A DNA stretch of 64,000 nt from Sciurus carolinensis (lineage: Eukaryota; Chordata; Mammalia; Rodentia; Sciuridae): NCBI RefSeq assembly GCF_902686445.1, contig NC_062224.1, forward strand, positions 52,885,156 through 52,949,155. The letters are read 5' to 3'. The notes beneath the pieces were generated by a model. It was not told the origin of the DNA. It worked only from the letters and a program-made list of their open reading frames with translations, and searched no databases. Every line of letters starts with the position of its first letter. Position 1 is the first letter of the stretch. Made by a program: the position numbers and the translations under genes. Below are positions 46,251-57,266 of this stretch, piece after piece.

Positions 46251-46799
46251 AAATTGAGATCTTATGCCTGTACTATACACTCCCATAGTCTTTCTTTGTT
46301 TTCCTCTTCTTCATTCTTTAAAACATCTACTCTTCCTTTATTCATTTAAAAAGAAATAAGCATACAAGTTTATACCAGTTTTTCTTTTGTATTTTAACCT
46401 TTTTCCATACTTGAAAACAACTTTGTCACAATTTTCTCATCTCTAAACCAGACAATTCATTCTCTTTGAGCATTCTGGATAAGTCTGTAGGATGCAGATA
46501 TAAAAGAAGCTGAAGTTTCTCTGTGAATAATATGAATGAATCATGCTACCTGGCAAATGAAAAGAGTTGATGCAAAAGATCAGGAGATACATCATCTGTC
46601 TGCATTTCTGTCTCATCCAGCAGGAGTTCGTAGTCATAGCCACATGCCAGTGCTAGATAAGAAGCCTAATAAGGAAATGGAATTTGAGAAAAAAAGTGGT
46701 TTAAGAAGAGACGTAATAAGATTAAAATGTTAGGAAAATGTATCTTAAGTGATTGATCTTGTGATATTTTGCATCAGTTGATAAATTAGACTGAATCAA
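46251..46799. other. Unique sequence
   Basis: Short open frames on both strands without motifs. Confidence 0.4.
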
Positions 46800-47832
46800 A
46801 AAATTTTAAATTTTCCCTTTCTAAAGAAACCATTAAAAAAACAGAAAAGAAAAAAGCCAAAAATCAAGTTGTATACTGGGAAAAAATACCAGCAAATCAT
46901 ATATTATCTGATAAAGGATTTGTATCTAGAATCTATAAATGTTATTACAATATAAGAAATAAATTGTAATACAATGTAATAAAAAACCAATTCAATAAAA
47001 TGGGCCAAGTTTGAACAGACTTTTTCACTATAGAGAAACAAAAATGGCAAAAATGAAAAAATGTTCAATATGATTACTCATTAGTAAAATGTAATTAGAA
47101 ATACAGAGATAATCACTATTCACAAATATTTAGAATGGCTATAATAAAAAACAGACAATACCAAGTGATGGTGAGGATGTGGAGAAATGATAACTTTCAT
47201 GTTTGCTGGTGGAAATATAAAATACACAGACTTTGAAAAATAATTTGGCAATTTCTTACAAAGTTTATGCAATTAACCATAGGTAAACAATTTTATTCCT
47301 AAATATCTGCCCCAGAAAGATGAAGAAAATATATCCACACAAATTGAACTGGAATATTTGCGGTTGTATTATTCATAAAAGGTAAAATTTGTAAACGATT
47401 CAAATGTCCATCAACTAGTGAATAGGTAAAGAAACTGTGGCGTACTAGTACAGAAATTCTGTTTGAAGAAAAATAAAATGAAATAATACAGATACATGAA
47501 AATGTGGGAAAACCTCAGAAAACATTAAGCTAAATGAAAGGAAGTAGATACATAAAATATCACATTTATATAATTCATTTATATGATACTTTTGGAAAAG
47601 GCAAATTTATTGACACAGGACGCACACTGGTAGTTTTTTTGAGACTGGAGGTGCGATGGACCAGAGATTGATTGCAGACAGCACAAGGAAACCTGTTATG
47701 GTGATGAAAGAGTTCTTAAATTGCACTGTAGTGATGGTTAGATGCCACCTTTTTACTTAAAATAATTGAATCGGAAACTCACACAGGGCTAATTTTGAAT
47801 TTTACCTCAATAAAACTGTCAAACATTTAAAA
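46800..47832 (+). mobile_element. Ancient L1M: ORF2 C-terminal region and 3' UTR
   Basis: Old L1 signatures in order: GGGAAAAAATACCAGCAAATCATATATTATCTGATAAAGG, ATGGTGAGGATGTGGAGAAATGATAAC, AATGTCCATCAACTAGTGAATAGG, a 3' UTR and the end GAATTTTACCTCAATAAAACTGTC. No open frame is left. Confidence 0.85.
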
Positions 47833-48225
47833 ATATGCTACCAGTTTTTAACTGAGCAGTTTTTCATGGGGTTGGACCAAAAGGCACATCTTTATTCTTT
47901 TATTTTCTTCTCTTTGATGTAATAGTAAAACTTTATAATTCCTGCATTGTCCTTACAGCTGACTCTAGAGCCTGACCTTTACTAAGATAAAGCTCCACTG
48001 CTTTATTTAATCTCAAAAGCAATAGACAAATGAAAACTAAACAGTGTTGTTTTGTAGATGCCTAAGAGATGCCAGATTCTCTAATGTCCTTTGTGTGCCA
48101 AATACAGTGGAAACTCCTCTCTCGTTAGTGTTCTCTTTTCCATGTGGTTCCTATGTGATTCTTCTACTCTTTCCAGTTTCTTTCTACATGTATTAAACTC
48201 ATAGAGACTATTTTGGTTTTTAATT
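47833..48225. other. Unique sequence
   Basis: Nothing recognised. Confidence 0.4.
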
Positions 48226-49560
48226 TACATAAAAAGAAGTTGTTGGTTTTTTTTGCATTACGGTTCCCTGAGTTTTGTCAAATAAGATATAGTTGTGCAA
48301 CCACCACCACATTCAAGATACAGAACTCTTCTGCCACCCAGAAAAGTTCCTTCATGCCATCCTTTTACAGTAACTACTTTTCCCCACTCTCAGTCCCAAG
48401 CAACCTTTGATCTATTCTCTGTCCTTACATCTGTATATTTTTGCCTTTTATAGAATATCTTATAGATGGAATCATATAATATGTAGTCTTTGCATCTGAT
48501 TTCTTACCCTTGGTATATCACTTTCAAAATTCATCCACAATGTTGAATGTATTAGTATTCCACCTATTTTTATTGCAGAATGGTGTTCTTTTTTCATGGA
48601 TTTTCTGCTATTTGTCTGTTCACTGGACGAAGGACATTGGAGTTGTTTCAGATGTTTGAAATTATGAATGAAGCCTCCGTAAACTTCAATTAACAGATTT
48701 TTGAGTGAATGAAAATTATTTTTTGATTGAGGGGTTAAATATATAGTGTATAATATTCCCTTATTATCTTTTCAATATATGTATAAACTATAACAATGTA
48801 ACCTTTTAAAATCCCTGATATTGGTAATTAGAGTCTTCTCTTTCTTTCTGTTGGTCAAGATTGGCTAGGAGTTGTAGATTTTATGGATTTTTTTTTCTCT
48901 GTTGGTTTTCTGAATTCAGTTTCATTGATTTCTCCAGTTAATTTAATTTCTTTCTTTTTATGTTTTTGAGTTTAATTTGCTTTTCTTTCCCTTGTTTCTT
49001 CAGATGGAAAGAAATCTAGATATTCTTTTTAACTTAGGTATTTAATGCTGTAACTTTCCCCCTCAGCAATGTCTTGGATGCATCCTACATTATTTGATAT
49101 GTTGTGTTTCCATTTTCATTCAGTTCAAAATATTCTCTAATTTTCATTGTGACTTTAGAAGGATGTTTTAAATTTTAAGACATTTGGGGAATTTCCATCT
49201 ATCTCTGTTGCTGAGATCTCATTTGATTCTGGTATAGTCCTCTGAGAACATAATCTATAAGGCTCTGATATTCATGATTTATTAAGGCTCGTTTTATGAC
49301 TTGGTGATTATTACAAATGTGCTGGAAAATAATGTGTATCTGCTGTTGTTGAGTGGAATGTTCTATGGATATCGATTAGGTCAGGCCTTCTTTACCCTTA
49401 CTTTTTTATTTCCTTTTTGGATTACAAAGAAATGTTGAAGTCAGCAATTTCATTGTGGATTTGTCTATTTCTCCCTTCAGTTCTATTAGATTTTACTTCA
49501 TGAATTTTGAAATTCTGTTGTTAAGTGATCATAGAAATTTTGTATGAAAATAATATGGAG
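48226..49560 (-). mobile_element. Ancient L1M fragment: 3' UTR joined to ORF2 endonuclease region
   Basis: 48,226-48,715 is antisense L1 3' UTR and ORF2 end (TTATAGATGGAATCATATAATATGTAG, AAAATTCATCCACAATGTTGAATG). 48,720-49,560 is antisense ORF2 sequence paralleling the young L1 at about 53,500-54,250 (for example CTGAATTCAGTTTCATTGATTTCTCC; GTGTATCTGCTGTTGTTGAGTGG). The RT part between them is missing, so this is an internally deleted copy or two separate copies. Confidence 0.75.
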
Positions 49561-50504
49561 TAAATCCCTCCAACAAGTAGAAACAATAGATTCTACTGTA
49601 TATTCCTCCTTAAGATGTTCTCTCAAATGCACAGTGTCTTCATGCAAAAACCATTGTTGACAGAGATTCTTTTGCTCTGCCCTTCAGGTTAGCTTAGTGG
49701 TCCTCAAACTTTAAAGTCCTATAGAATTCTACACAAAAATCCACATATACTTCATGGATTATTTAAGGAATATGTAAGGATAAACTCTACCTGATTTTTT
49801 TTCTCATGTATTTACTTTAAAACCCTGAAAAATTCTCCTTCATGCTATATTTTTATCTCTTTTATTTTGCTTGGGAATGTCCAATCCAAAGGTTATGTTC
49901 TCAACCAAACATCTATGAACTGCTTTTATCTGCAGTAGATAAATCCAAGCTCTGATATTACTTCATGTCTCTATCATAGCACATAAAATCCTACTATATT
50001 TGAAATATATGTGAAATTTCTTCCAAAAACTCAATCATCTGTTTCCACATTTCTTGTCATAGCATCCTGGCATAACCATGGTCCTCAGGAGTGATTTTTA
50101 AAATGAATAGATGAATAAATTAATATAATTTTTCTGCTATCTCCAACACAGTGGGTAGGTTATGTTTTTCTTGGCTCTTGGGCTTACTAATAATTGTGGA
50201 ATCATGATCCCTAGTAGAATACTTACTCTGCATTCGTTTACTGATTAATTAGTCAGACTGTTTACCATCTTTGAGTACACAAATGATATAGGGAAATTCA
50301 TTATTATTACTATTATCATCATCATCATCACCACTCACTGCTGAGTGTAAGCTTTGGGTTCTAGATAAGGGATCAGCAAGCATTAAACAGGATCCAGAGC
50401 TAAAAGAGGATTGCCAAAATGAAGCAAATGAATGGGGGCAAGAGAGAGATATGTGTGCATATATCCATTCTTTCTTTCAAATGATGTTCATGAGAACCTG
50501 TATG
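49561..50504. other. Unique sequence, no gene seen
   Basis: A short ATT/ATC-rich simple repeat lies at 50,302-50,332. Nothing else recognised. Confidence 0.4.
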
Positions 50505-50519
50505 TGTCAAATGTTTGTT
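50505..50519. repeat. Target-site duplication of the L1, left copy
   Basis: TGTCAAATGTTTGTT next to the L1 A-rich tail. It matches TGCCAAATGCTTTGTT at 57,251-57,266 with one substitution and one indel. In the L1 sense the insertion point reads CTT|AACAAA, close to the usual L1 endonuclease site. Confidence 0.85.
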
Positions 50520-50556
50520 TTTTATTTTTTTATTTTTATTTTTTTATTGTAAACAA
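50520..50556 (-). other. A-rich tail with AATAAA of the L1
   Basis: On the minus strand ACAATAAAAAAATAAAAATAAA and further A-rich sequence. It includes the polyadenylation signal and repeated (TAAAAA) units typical of L1 tails. Confidence 0.9.
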
Positions 50557-50639
50557 ATGGGATACATGTTGTTTCTCTGTCTGTACATGGCGTAAAGGCA
50601 TACCATTTGTGTAATCATAAATTTACATAGGGTAATGTT

Positions 50640-50785
50640 GTTTGATTCATTCTGCCATTTTTCCCTTCCCCCCACCCCTCCCACCCCTCCCCTCCCTCTA
50701 TACAGTCCTTCCTTCCTCCATTCCTGCCCCCCTCCCTAAACCCAACTCCAACCCCAACACTAACCCTTCCCACCCCTCATTATGT
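50640..50785 (-). other. G-rich polypurine stretch in L1 3' UTR
   Basis: On the minus strand this is rich in GGGG runs (GGGAGGGGAGGGGTGGGAGG and neighbours, also GGGTTTAGGGAGGGGGG). L1 3' UTRs usually carry such tracts, which can fold as G-quadruplexes. The opposite strand gives a proline-rich open frame (50,642-50,833) that is only a composition effect. Confidence 0.85.
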
Positions 50786-53700
50786 GTCATCATCCATTTA
50801 TTAGCGATATCATTCTTCCTTTGGTTTTTTTGAGATTGGATTATCTCACTTAGCATGATATTCTCCAGTTTCATCCATTTGCCTGCAAATGCCATAATTT
50901 TATCATTCTTTATGGCTGAGTAATATTCCATTGTATATATATATATACCACATTTTCTTTATCCATTCACCAATTGAAAGACATCTAGGTTGGTTCCACA
51001 ATCTGGCTATTGTGAACTGAGCAGCTATGAACATTGATGTGGCTGTATCTCTGTAATATGCTGATTTTAAGTCCTTTGGGTATAGGCCAAGGAGTGGGAT
51101 AGCTGGGTCAAATGGTGGTTCCATTCCAAGTTTTCTAAGGAATCTCCACACTGCTTTCCAGAGTGGCTGCACTAATTTGCAGCCCCACCAGCAATGTAAG
51201 AGTGTACCTTTCTCCCCACATCCTCACCAACACCTGTTGTTGCTTGTATTCCTGATAATCGCCATTCTAATTGGGGTGAGATGGAACCTTAGGGTGGTTT
51301 TGATTTGCATTTCTCTTATTACTAGAGATGTTGAACATTTTTCCATATGTTTCTTGATTGCTTGTATATCTTCTTCTGTGAAGTGTCTATTCATTTCTTT
51401 AACCCATTTGTCAATTGGATTATTTACATTCTTGGTGTAGAGTTTTTTGAGTTCTTTATAGATTCTGGAGATTAGCGCTCTATCTGAAGTATGATTGGCA
51501 AAGATTTTCTCCCACTCTGTAGGCTCTTTCTTTGCATTGCTGATAGTTTCCTTTGCTGAGAGAAAGCTTTTTAGTTTGAATCTATCCCAGTTATTAATTC
51601 TTGCTTTTATTTCTTGTGCTATGGGAGTCCTGTTGAGGAAGTCTGGTCCTAAGCCGATATGTTGAAGCTCTGGACCTACTTTTTCTTCTATAAGATGCAA
51701 GGTCTCTGGTCTGATTCCGAGATCCTTAATCCATTTTGAGTTTAGTTTCGTGCAGGGTGAGAGATATGGGTTTAGTTTCATTCTGTTGCATATGGATTTC
51801 CAATTCTCCCAGCACCATTTGTTGAAGAGGCTATCTTTTCTCCATTGCATATTTTTGGCCCCTTTGTCTAGTATGAGAAAATTGTATTTATTTGGGTTTG
51901 TGTCCGTGTCCTCTATTCTGTACCATTGATCCACCTTTCTATTTTGGTATCAATACCATGCCGTTTTTGTTACTATTGCTTTGTAGTAGAGTTGAAGATC
52001 TGGTATTGCGATACCCCCTGCTTCACTCTTTCTGCCAAGGATTGCTTTAGCTATTCTGGGTTTTTCATTCTTCCAGATGAATTTCATAATTTCTTGCTCT
52101 ATTTCTGTAAGGTACATCATTGGGATTTTAATTGGAATTGCATTGAATCTGTATAGCACTTTTGGTAGTATGGCCATTTTGACAATATTAATTCTTCCTA
52201 TCCAAGAACATGGGAGATCTTTCCATCTTCTAAGGTTTTCTTTAATTTCTTTCTTTAGTGTTCTGTAGTTCTCATTGTAGAGGTCTTTCACCTCTTTTGT
52301 GAGATTGATTCCCAAATACTTTATTTTTTTCAAAGCTATTGTGAATGGGGTAGTTTTCCTAATTTCTCTTTCTGAAGATTTGTCGCTTATGTATAAAAAT
52401 GCCTTAGATTTATGTGCATTGATCTTATATCCTGCTACTTTACTGAATTCACTTATGAGATCTAAAAGTTTTCTGGTGGAATTTCCTGGTTCCTCTAAGA
52501 ATACAATCATATCATCAGCAAAAAGGGATAGTTTGAGTTCTTCTTTTCCTATTCGTATCCCTTTAATTTCTTTGGTCTGTCTAATTGCTCTGGCTAGAGT
52601 TTCAAGGACGATATTGAATAGAAGTGGTGAAAGAGGGCATCCCTGCCTTGTTCCAGTTTTTAGAGGGAATGCTTTCAGTTTTTCACCATTTAGAATGATA
52701 TTAGCCATGGGTTTAGCGTAGATGGCCTTTACAATGTTAAGGAATGTTCCCACTGTCCCTATTTTTTCTAGTGTTTTGAGCATGAAGGGGTGCTGTATTT
52801 TATCAAATGCTTTTTCTGCATCTATTGAAATAATCATGTGATTCTTGACTTTAAGTCTATTGATATGGTGAATTACACTTATTGATTTCCTGATGTTGAA
52901 CCAACCTTGCATCCCTGGGATGAAACCCACTTGATCATGGTGCACTATCTTTTTAATATGTTTTTGTATGTGATTTGCTAAAATTTTGTTGAGAATTTTT
53001 GCGTCGATGTTCATTAAGGATATTGGTCTGAAATTTTCTTTCCTTGATGTGTCTCTGTCTGGTTTAGGTATCAGGGTAATATTGGCTTCATAGAATGAGT
53101 TTTGGAGAGTTCCCTCCTCTTCTATTTTCTGGAATACTTTGAGAAGTATTGGAATGAGCTCTTCTTTAAAAGTTTTGTAGAACTCGGCTGAGAACCCATC
53201 TGGTCCTGGACTTTTCTTTGTTGGAAGGCTTTTGATGACTTCTTCTATTTCATTACTTGAAATTGGTCTATTTAAATTGTGTATGTCCTCCTCCTTCAGT
53301 TTAGGCAATTCATATGTCTCTAGAAACCTGTTGATATCTTCGAAATTTTCTATTTTGTTGGAGTATAGATTTTCAAAGTAGCTTCTAATTATGTTTTGTA
53401 TTTCAGTCGTGTCTGTTGTGATATTTCCTTGTTCATTCCGAAATTTAGTGATTTGGGTTTTCTCTTGTCTTTGTTAGTGTGGCTAAAGGTTTATCAATTT
53501 TGTTTATTTTTTCGAAGAACCAACTATTTATTTTGTCAATTTTTTGTATTGTTTCTTTTGTTTCAATTTCGTTGATTTCAGCTCTCAGTTTAACTATTTC
53601 CTGTCTTCTACTACTTTTGGTGTTGGTCTGTTCTTCTTTTTCAAGGGCCTTGAGCTGTAGTGTTAGGTCATTTATTTTTTGAGTTTTACTTCTTTTATTA

Positions 53701-54641
53701 AATGCGCTCCATGAAATAAATCTTCCTCTAAGTACTGCTTTCATAGTGTCCCAGAGATTTTGATATGATGTTTCTTTGTTCTCGTTTACCTCTAAGAATT
53801 TTTTAATTTCCTTCCTAATATCTTCTGTTATCCATTCATCATACAGTAGCATATTGTTTAATCTCCAGGTGTTGGAGTAGTTTCTGTTTTTTACTCTGTC
53901 ATTTATTTCTAACTTCAATCCATTATGATCTGATAGAATAAAAGGTAGTGTCTCTATCTTCTTGTATTTGCTGACATTAGCTTTGTGGCATAATATATGG
54001 TCTATTTTAAAGAAGGATCCATGTGCTGCTGAGAAGAACGTGTATTCGCTCTTGGTTGGATGGTATATTCTATAAATGTCTGTTAAGTCTAAATTATTGA
54101 TTGTGTTATTGAGATCTATGCTTTCTTTGTTCAATTTTTGTTTGGAAGATCTGTCCAGTGGTGAGAGAGGTGTGGTAAAATCACCTAGTATTATTGTGTT
54201 ATGGTCTATTTGGTTTCTAAAATTGAGAAGGATTTGTTTAACATACATGGATGAGCCACTGTTTCGGGCATAGATGTTTATGATTGTTATATCTTGCTGA
54301 TTTATGCTTCCCTTAAGCAGTATGAAATGTCCTTCTTTATCCCTTCTGACTAACTTGGGCTTGAAGTCCACATTATCTGAAATGAGGATGGATACTCCAG
54401 CTTTTTTGCTGAGTCCATGTGCATGGTATATTTTTCCCCATCCTTTCACCTTTAGTGTATGGGTATCTCTTTCTATGAGGTGAGTCTCTTGCAGGCAACA
54501 TATTGTTGGATCTTTCTTTTTAATCCAATCTGCCAGTCTATGTCTTTTGATTGATGAATTCAGGCCATTAACATTCAGGGTTATTATTGAGATATGATTT
54601 GTATTCCCGGTCATTTGGTTCATATTTAAAATTTTTGACAC
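50698..54641 (-). pseudogene. L1 ORF2 (endonuclease-reverse transcriptase), disabled
   Basis: The start at 54,641 lies 31 bases after the ORF1 stop. Endonuclease domain: 54,641 to about 53,465, with LNVNGLN, QETHL and SDHNG; in the GDFNTPLS motif the Asn is Thr (54,174-54,176), which should harm catalysis. A frameshift near 53,465 moves to the RT frame, with the RT core 53,308-51,950 holding [20 protein letters not shown] and the FADD active site (52,511-52,522). A TGA at 51,950-51,952 stands where Trp is expected, and another TGA lies at 51,224-51,226 just before the Cys-rich segment [11 protein letters not shown]. The frame shifts again at a TA run near 50,940, and ends in MEYYSAIKND and IMLSEI. 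ORF2 normally nicks DNA and copies L1 RNA; this copy cannot make a full protein. Confidence 0.93.
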
Positions 54642-54672
54642 ATCTTGGTTCCTCCTTTATTTGACAGTTCCT

Positions 54673-55690
54673 TTAGGATAATTCCTCCCTTTGCTGATTT
54701 GCTTCTTTGTTTTTTATCTCTTCCTCATGAAATATTTTGCTGAGAATGTTCTGTAATGCTGGCTTTCTTTTTGTAAATTCTTTTAGCTTTTGTTTATCAT
54801 GGAATGATTTTATTTCATCGTCAAATCTGAAGGTAAGTTTTGCTGGGTATAAGATTCTTTGTTGGCATCCATTTTCTTTCAGAGCTTGAAAAATGTTGTT
54901 CCAGGCCCTTCTAGGTTTTAGGGTCTGGATTGAAAAATCTGCTGATATCCGTATTGGCTTCTCCCTGAATGTAATTTGGTTCTTTTCTCTCACAGCCTTT
55001 AAAATTCTGTCTTTATTTTGTATGTTAGATATTTTCATTATAATGTGCCTTGGTGTGGGTCTGTTTTAATTTTGTGTATTTGGAGTCCTATAAGCCTCTT
55101 GTACTTGATTTTCCATTTCATTCTTCAGATTTGGGAAATTTTCTGATATTATTTCCTCAAATAGGTTGTTCATTCCTTTGGTTTGATTCTCTAAGCCTTC
55201 CTCAATCCCAATAATTCTCAAATTTGGCCTTTTCATGATATCCCATAGTTCTTGGAGATTCTGTTCATGATTTCTTACCATCTTCTCTGTTTGTTCAACT
55301 TTGTTTTCGAGGTTAAATATTTTGTCTTCAATATCTGAAGTTCTGTCTTCCAGCTGTTTTATCCTATTGGTTGTGCTTTCTATGGAGTTCTTAATTTGGT
55401 TTATTGTTTCCTTCATTTCAAGGATTTCTGTTTGGTTTTTTTTTTTTTAATATCTCTAACTCTTTAATGAAATGATCTTTTGCTTCCTGAATTTGCTCTG
55501 TTAATTGTCGATTGGTGTGATCGTTCAATGCCTGCATTTGCTCTTTCATCTCATCGTTTGCTTCCCTAATCATTTTAATTATGTACATTCTGAACTCCCT
55601 TTCTGTCATTTCTTCTGCCATGCTGTCATTGGATTTTATTGATGTAACATCTAGATTTGTTTGGGGCATTTTCTTCCCTTGTTTTCTCAT
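54673..55690 (-). pseudogene. L1 ORF1 (RNA-binding coiled-coil protein), disabled
   Basis: Starts at 55,690. The first frame (55,690-55,418) encodes a charged N-terminus and the first coiled-coil heptads, and ends after an A run. The second part (from about 55,448 to 55,066) continues the coiled coil (SIESTTNRIKQLEDRTSDI) and begins the RNA recognition domain with ENFPNLKNEMENQVQEA. A TAA at 55,066-55,068 interrupts it; the same frame resumes to 54,673 with the end of the RRM and C-terminal domain (KAVREKNQITFREKPIRIS, FRFDDEIKSF). The frameshift lies in a run of 13 A (55,436-55,448), probably slippage. ORF1p normally trimerises and coats L1 RNA. Confidence 0.92.
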
Positions 55691-57250
55691 ATTGTTCAGG
55701 AATCAGTGGGTCATTAAGATATTGCAGATTTCCTCTATCAACTTATAATGTCCCTGAAGATTACTAGTATATCCCCTATTATCCTTCAGTAGCCTCAAGT
55801 CTTGGAGGAGGTTGACAATGCAGAGCTCCACGAAGATGCTGCCTCTCTAGGAGTGGTGACCCTCAGGTGGCGTATATTCCCTGCTAGTGGGCAGAGGTGC
55901 CTCCACTTGTTGACCAATGGTCATCCAATGGGGAACTAGACTGCAGGCTGAGGCAAGGCCTGTTTGTGCCTGTGTCCCTGGTTCCACCGTCCCTGTGGGA
56001 AAACCTCCCCCGGCTGGGAAGACTCACTCGGTGGGGACGTCCCGCTGGCCAGTTGCCCTCCTAGAGGTTCCCCTCAATCCACAGTCACCGCCTGGGCTGT
56101 GGTGTCCTCCTCCGCAACGATCCCAGGGGCCCGGACCTACGTCCTGGGCCTGGGAGCCTCACCCTTCGCAGGTGAGTCTCCTTAGGCTGCCTCTCCCAAA
56201 GAATCTGCCCGCAGCCCTGGAAACTTCACTTCGCCCCTAGGCGTGTCTGTGTGTGGCTCTTCTAGCAAGAAGCCACCTAGCTCCTGGGACCCTGCTCTGT
56301 ACCATCGCCTGGCTATGCAGCCCCTCCTCTGAGCCACCCCCTGGAGCCCCGCACAACAGCTCCGAGACCCAGAGACCCGCCACGCACCTCCTCCTCCGGA
56401 CAGCCGCCCGGTTTCCGATGCAGTCACTAGGAGTCCAAACAACTCACCTCTGGTCTCCCCCTCCCGCCAACCACCTGTAGCCCTAGGCAGTCACTCCAAG
56501 TCCACGTGACCCGCCCTGTTCCTCCTCCTCCTCCTCGGGGTAGCCCCCCGGGTGTTCAGGAGTGGTGGCTCCGAGACCAAGTGACCCACCACGCTCCTCC
56601 TCCAGGCAGGCCACCGGTGTTCAGGAGCGGTTGCCCCCAGTCCAATCAACTCACCACTCGCCTCCTCCTCTGGCAACCACCCATGGCTCTGATGCAGTCA
56701 CTCCTAGACCAAGCATCCCACCGCTCTCCTCCTCCAGGCAGGCCACCAGCGTTCTGGAGCAGTCGTTCTGAGTTCAAACAGCTCACCACGCAGCTCCTCC
56801 TCTAGCAACTGCCTGTGGCTCTGATGCAGTCACTCCTAGACCAAGCGACCTGCCGGGCTTCTCCTCTTCCTCTGGGCAACCCCCCGGTGTTCAGAAGCGG
56901 TCGTTCTGGGTCTAAACAGCTCACCACGCAGCTCCTCCTCAGGCAGCCGCCCGGAGCCCCAGTGGTTGTCCAAGTCCAAGTGCTGTGCTGAGCCGCCTCC
57001 TCTACGATGATCCCAGTTGTCCGTGTTTACCGCTCCAGTGGGGGGAGGGGAGGGGCGTCTCGCCGAGCAACTCTACTTCACAAAGTTCCCTGCGTTCCGG
57101 GGCTACTGCCCCATCCGGGACGCCTCCCCAATGGGAGAGACTCACCCAGCGGCTTTGAGTTGGTCCCAAGTCTCTCACTATCTCCTCTTTTGAATCTTGC
57201 GTCCTGGAGCAACGTGAAATGCAGCCGCCCTCTAGTCTGCCATCTTGGCC
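55691..57250 (-). promoter_or_regulatory. L1 5' UTR / promoter, GC- and CpG-rich
   Basis: The minus-strand 5' end begins GGCCAAGATGGCAGACTAG, where AAGATGGC is the YY1-type site at the start of many L1 promoters (57,240-57,247). The region 55,900-57,250 is the GC- and CpG-richest part of the window and carries a tandem repeat array (56,340-56,970). L1 5' UTRs normally hold an internal RNA polymerase II promoter. Open frames on both strands here are explained by GC composition. Confidence 0.88.
56340..56970 (-). repeat. Tandem array of about 66-bp units in the L1 5' UTR
   Basis: On the plus strand GCAGTCACT recurs at 56,420, 56,488, 56,694 and 56,826, i.e. spacings of 68, 206 and 132. GTGTTCAG(G/A)AG recurs at 56,552, 56,617 and 56,887, with a variant GCGTTCTGGAG at 56,749. 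CTCACCAC(G/T)C plus (C/G)CTCCTCCTC follow in phase. This gives roughly eight or nine diverged 66-bp units, the last ones pairing as 132-bp dimers. Confidence 0.75.
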
Positions 57251-57266
57251 TGCCAAATGCTTTGTT
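57251..57266. repeat. Target-site duplication of the L1, right copy
   Basis: TGCCAAATGCTTTGTT directly beside the L1 5' end; matches 50,505-50,519 with one substitution and one indel. Confidence 0.85.

Larger units (their letters stand above)
50520..57250 (-). mobile_element. Full-length, recently active-type L1 LINE
   Basis: A 6.7-kb LINE-1 on the minus strand, from a GC-rich 5' UTR starting GGCCAAGATGGCAGACTAG (57,250) through ORF1, ORF2, a G-rich 3' UTR and an A-rich tail, framed by target-site duplications. It is complete in layout but disabled: ORF1 has one frameshift and one nonsense codon, ORF2 two frameshifts and two TGA codons. The reading frames are otherwise well kept, much better than in the L1M copies nearby, so it is a young, rodent-lineage insertion. 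Confidence 0.95.

Noticed and set aside
50642..50833. Proline-rich open frame on the plus strand
   Set aside because: It is the complement of the G-rich L1 3' UTR tract.
52299..52721. 140-codon plus-strand frame
   Set aside because: Shadow of L1 ORF2 on the opposite strand.
55917..56805. Several plus-strand open frames of 73-107 codons
   Set aside because: They lie antisense in the GC-rich, tandemly repeated L1 5' UTR and repeat the array pattern.
56340..56970. Regularly spaced repeats that might suggest a CRISPR-like array
   Set aside because: Units are contiguous and diverged tandem repeats within an L1 promoter in a mammalian genome, with no unique spacers.
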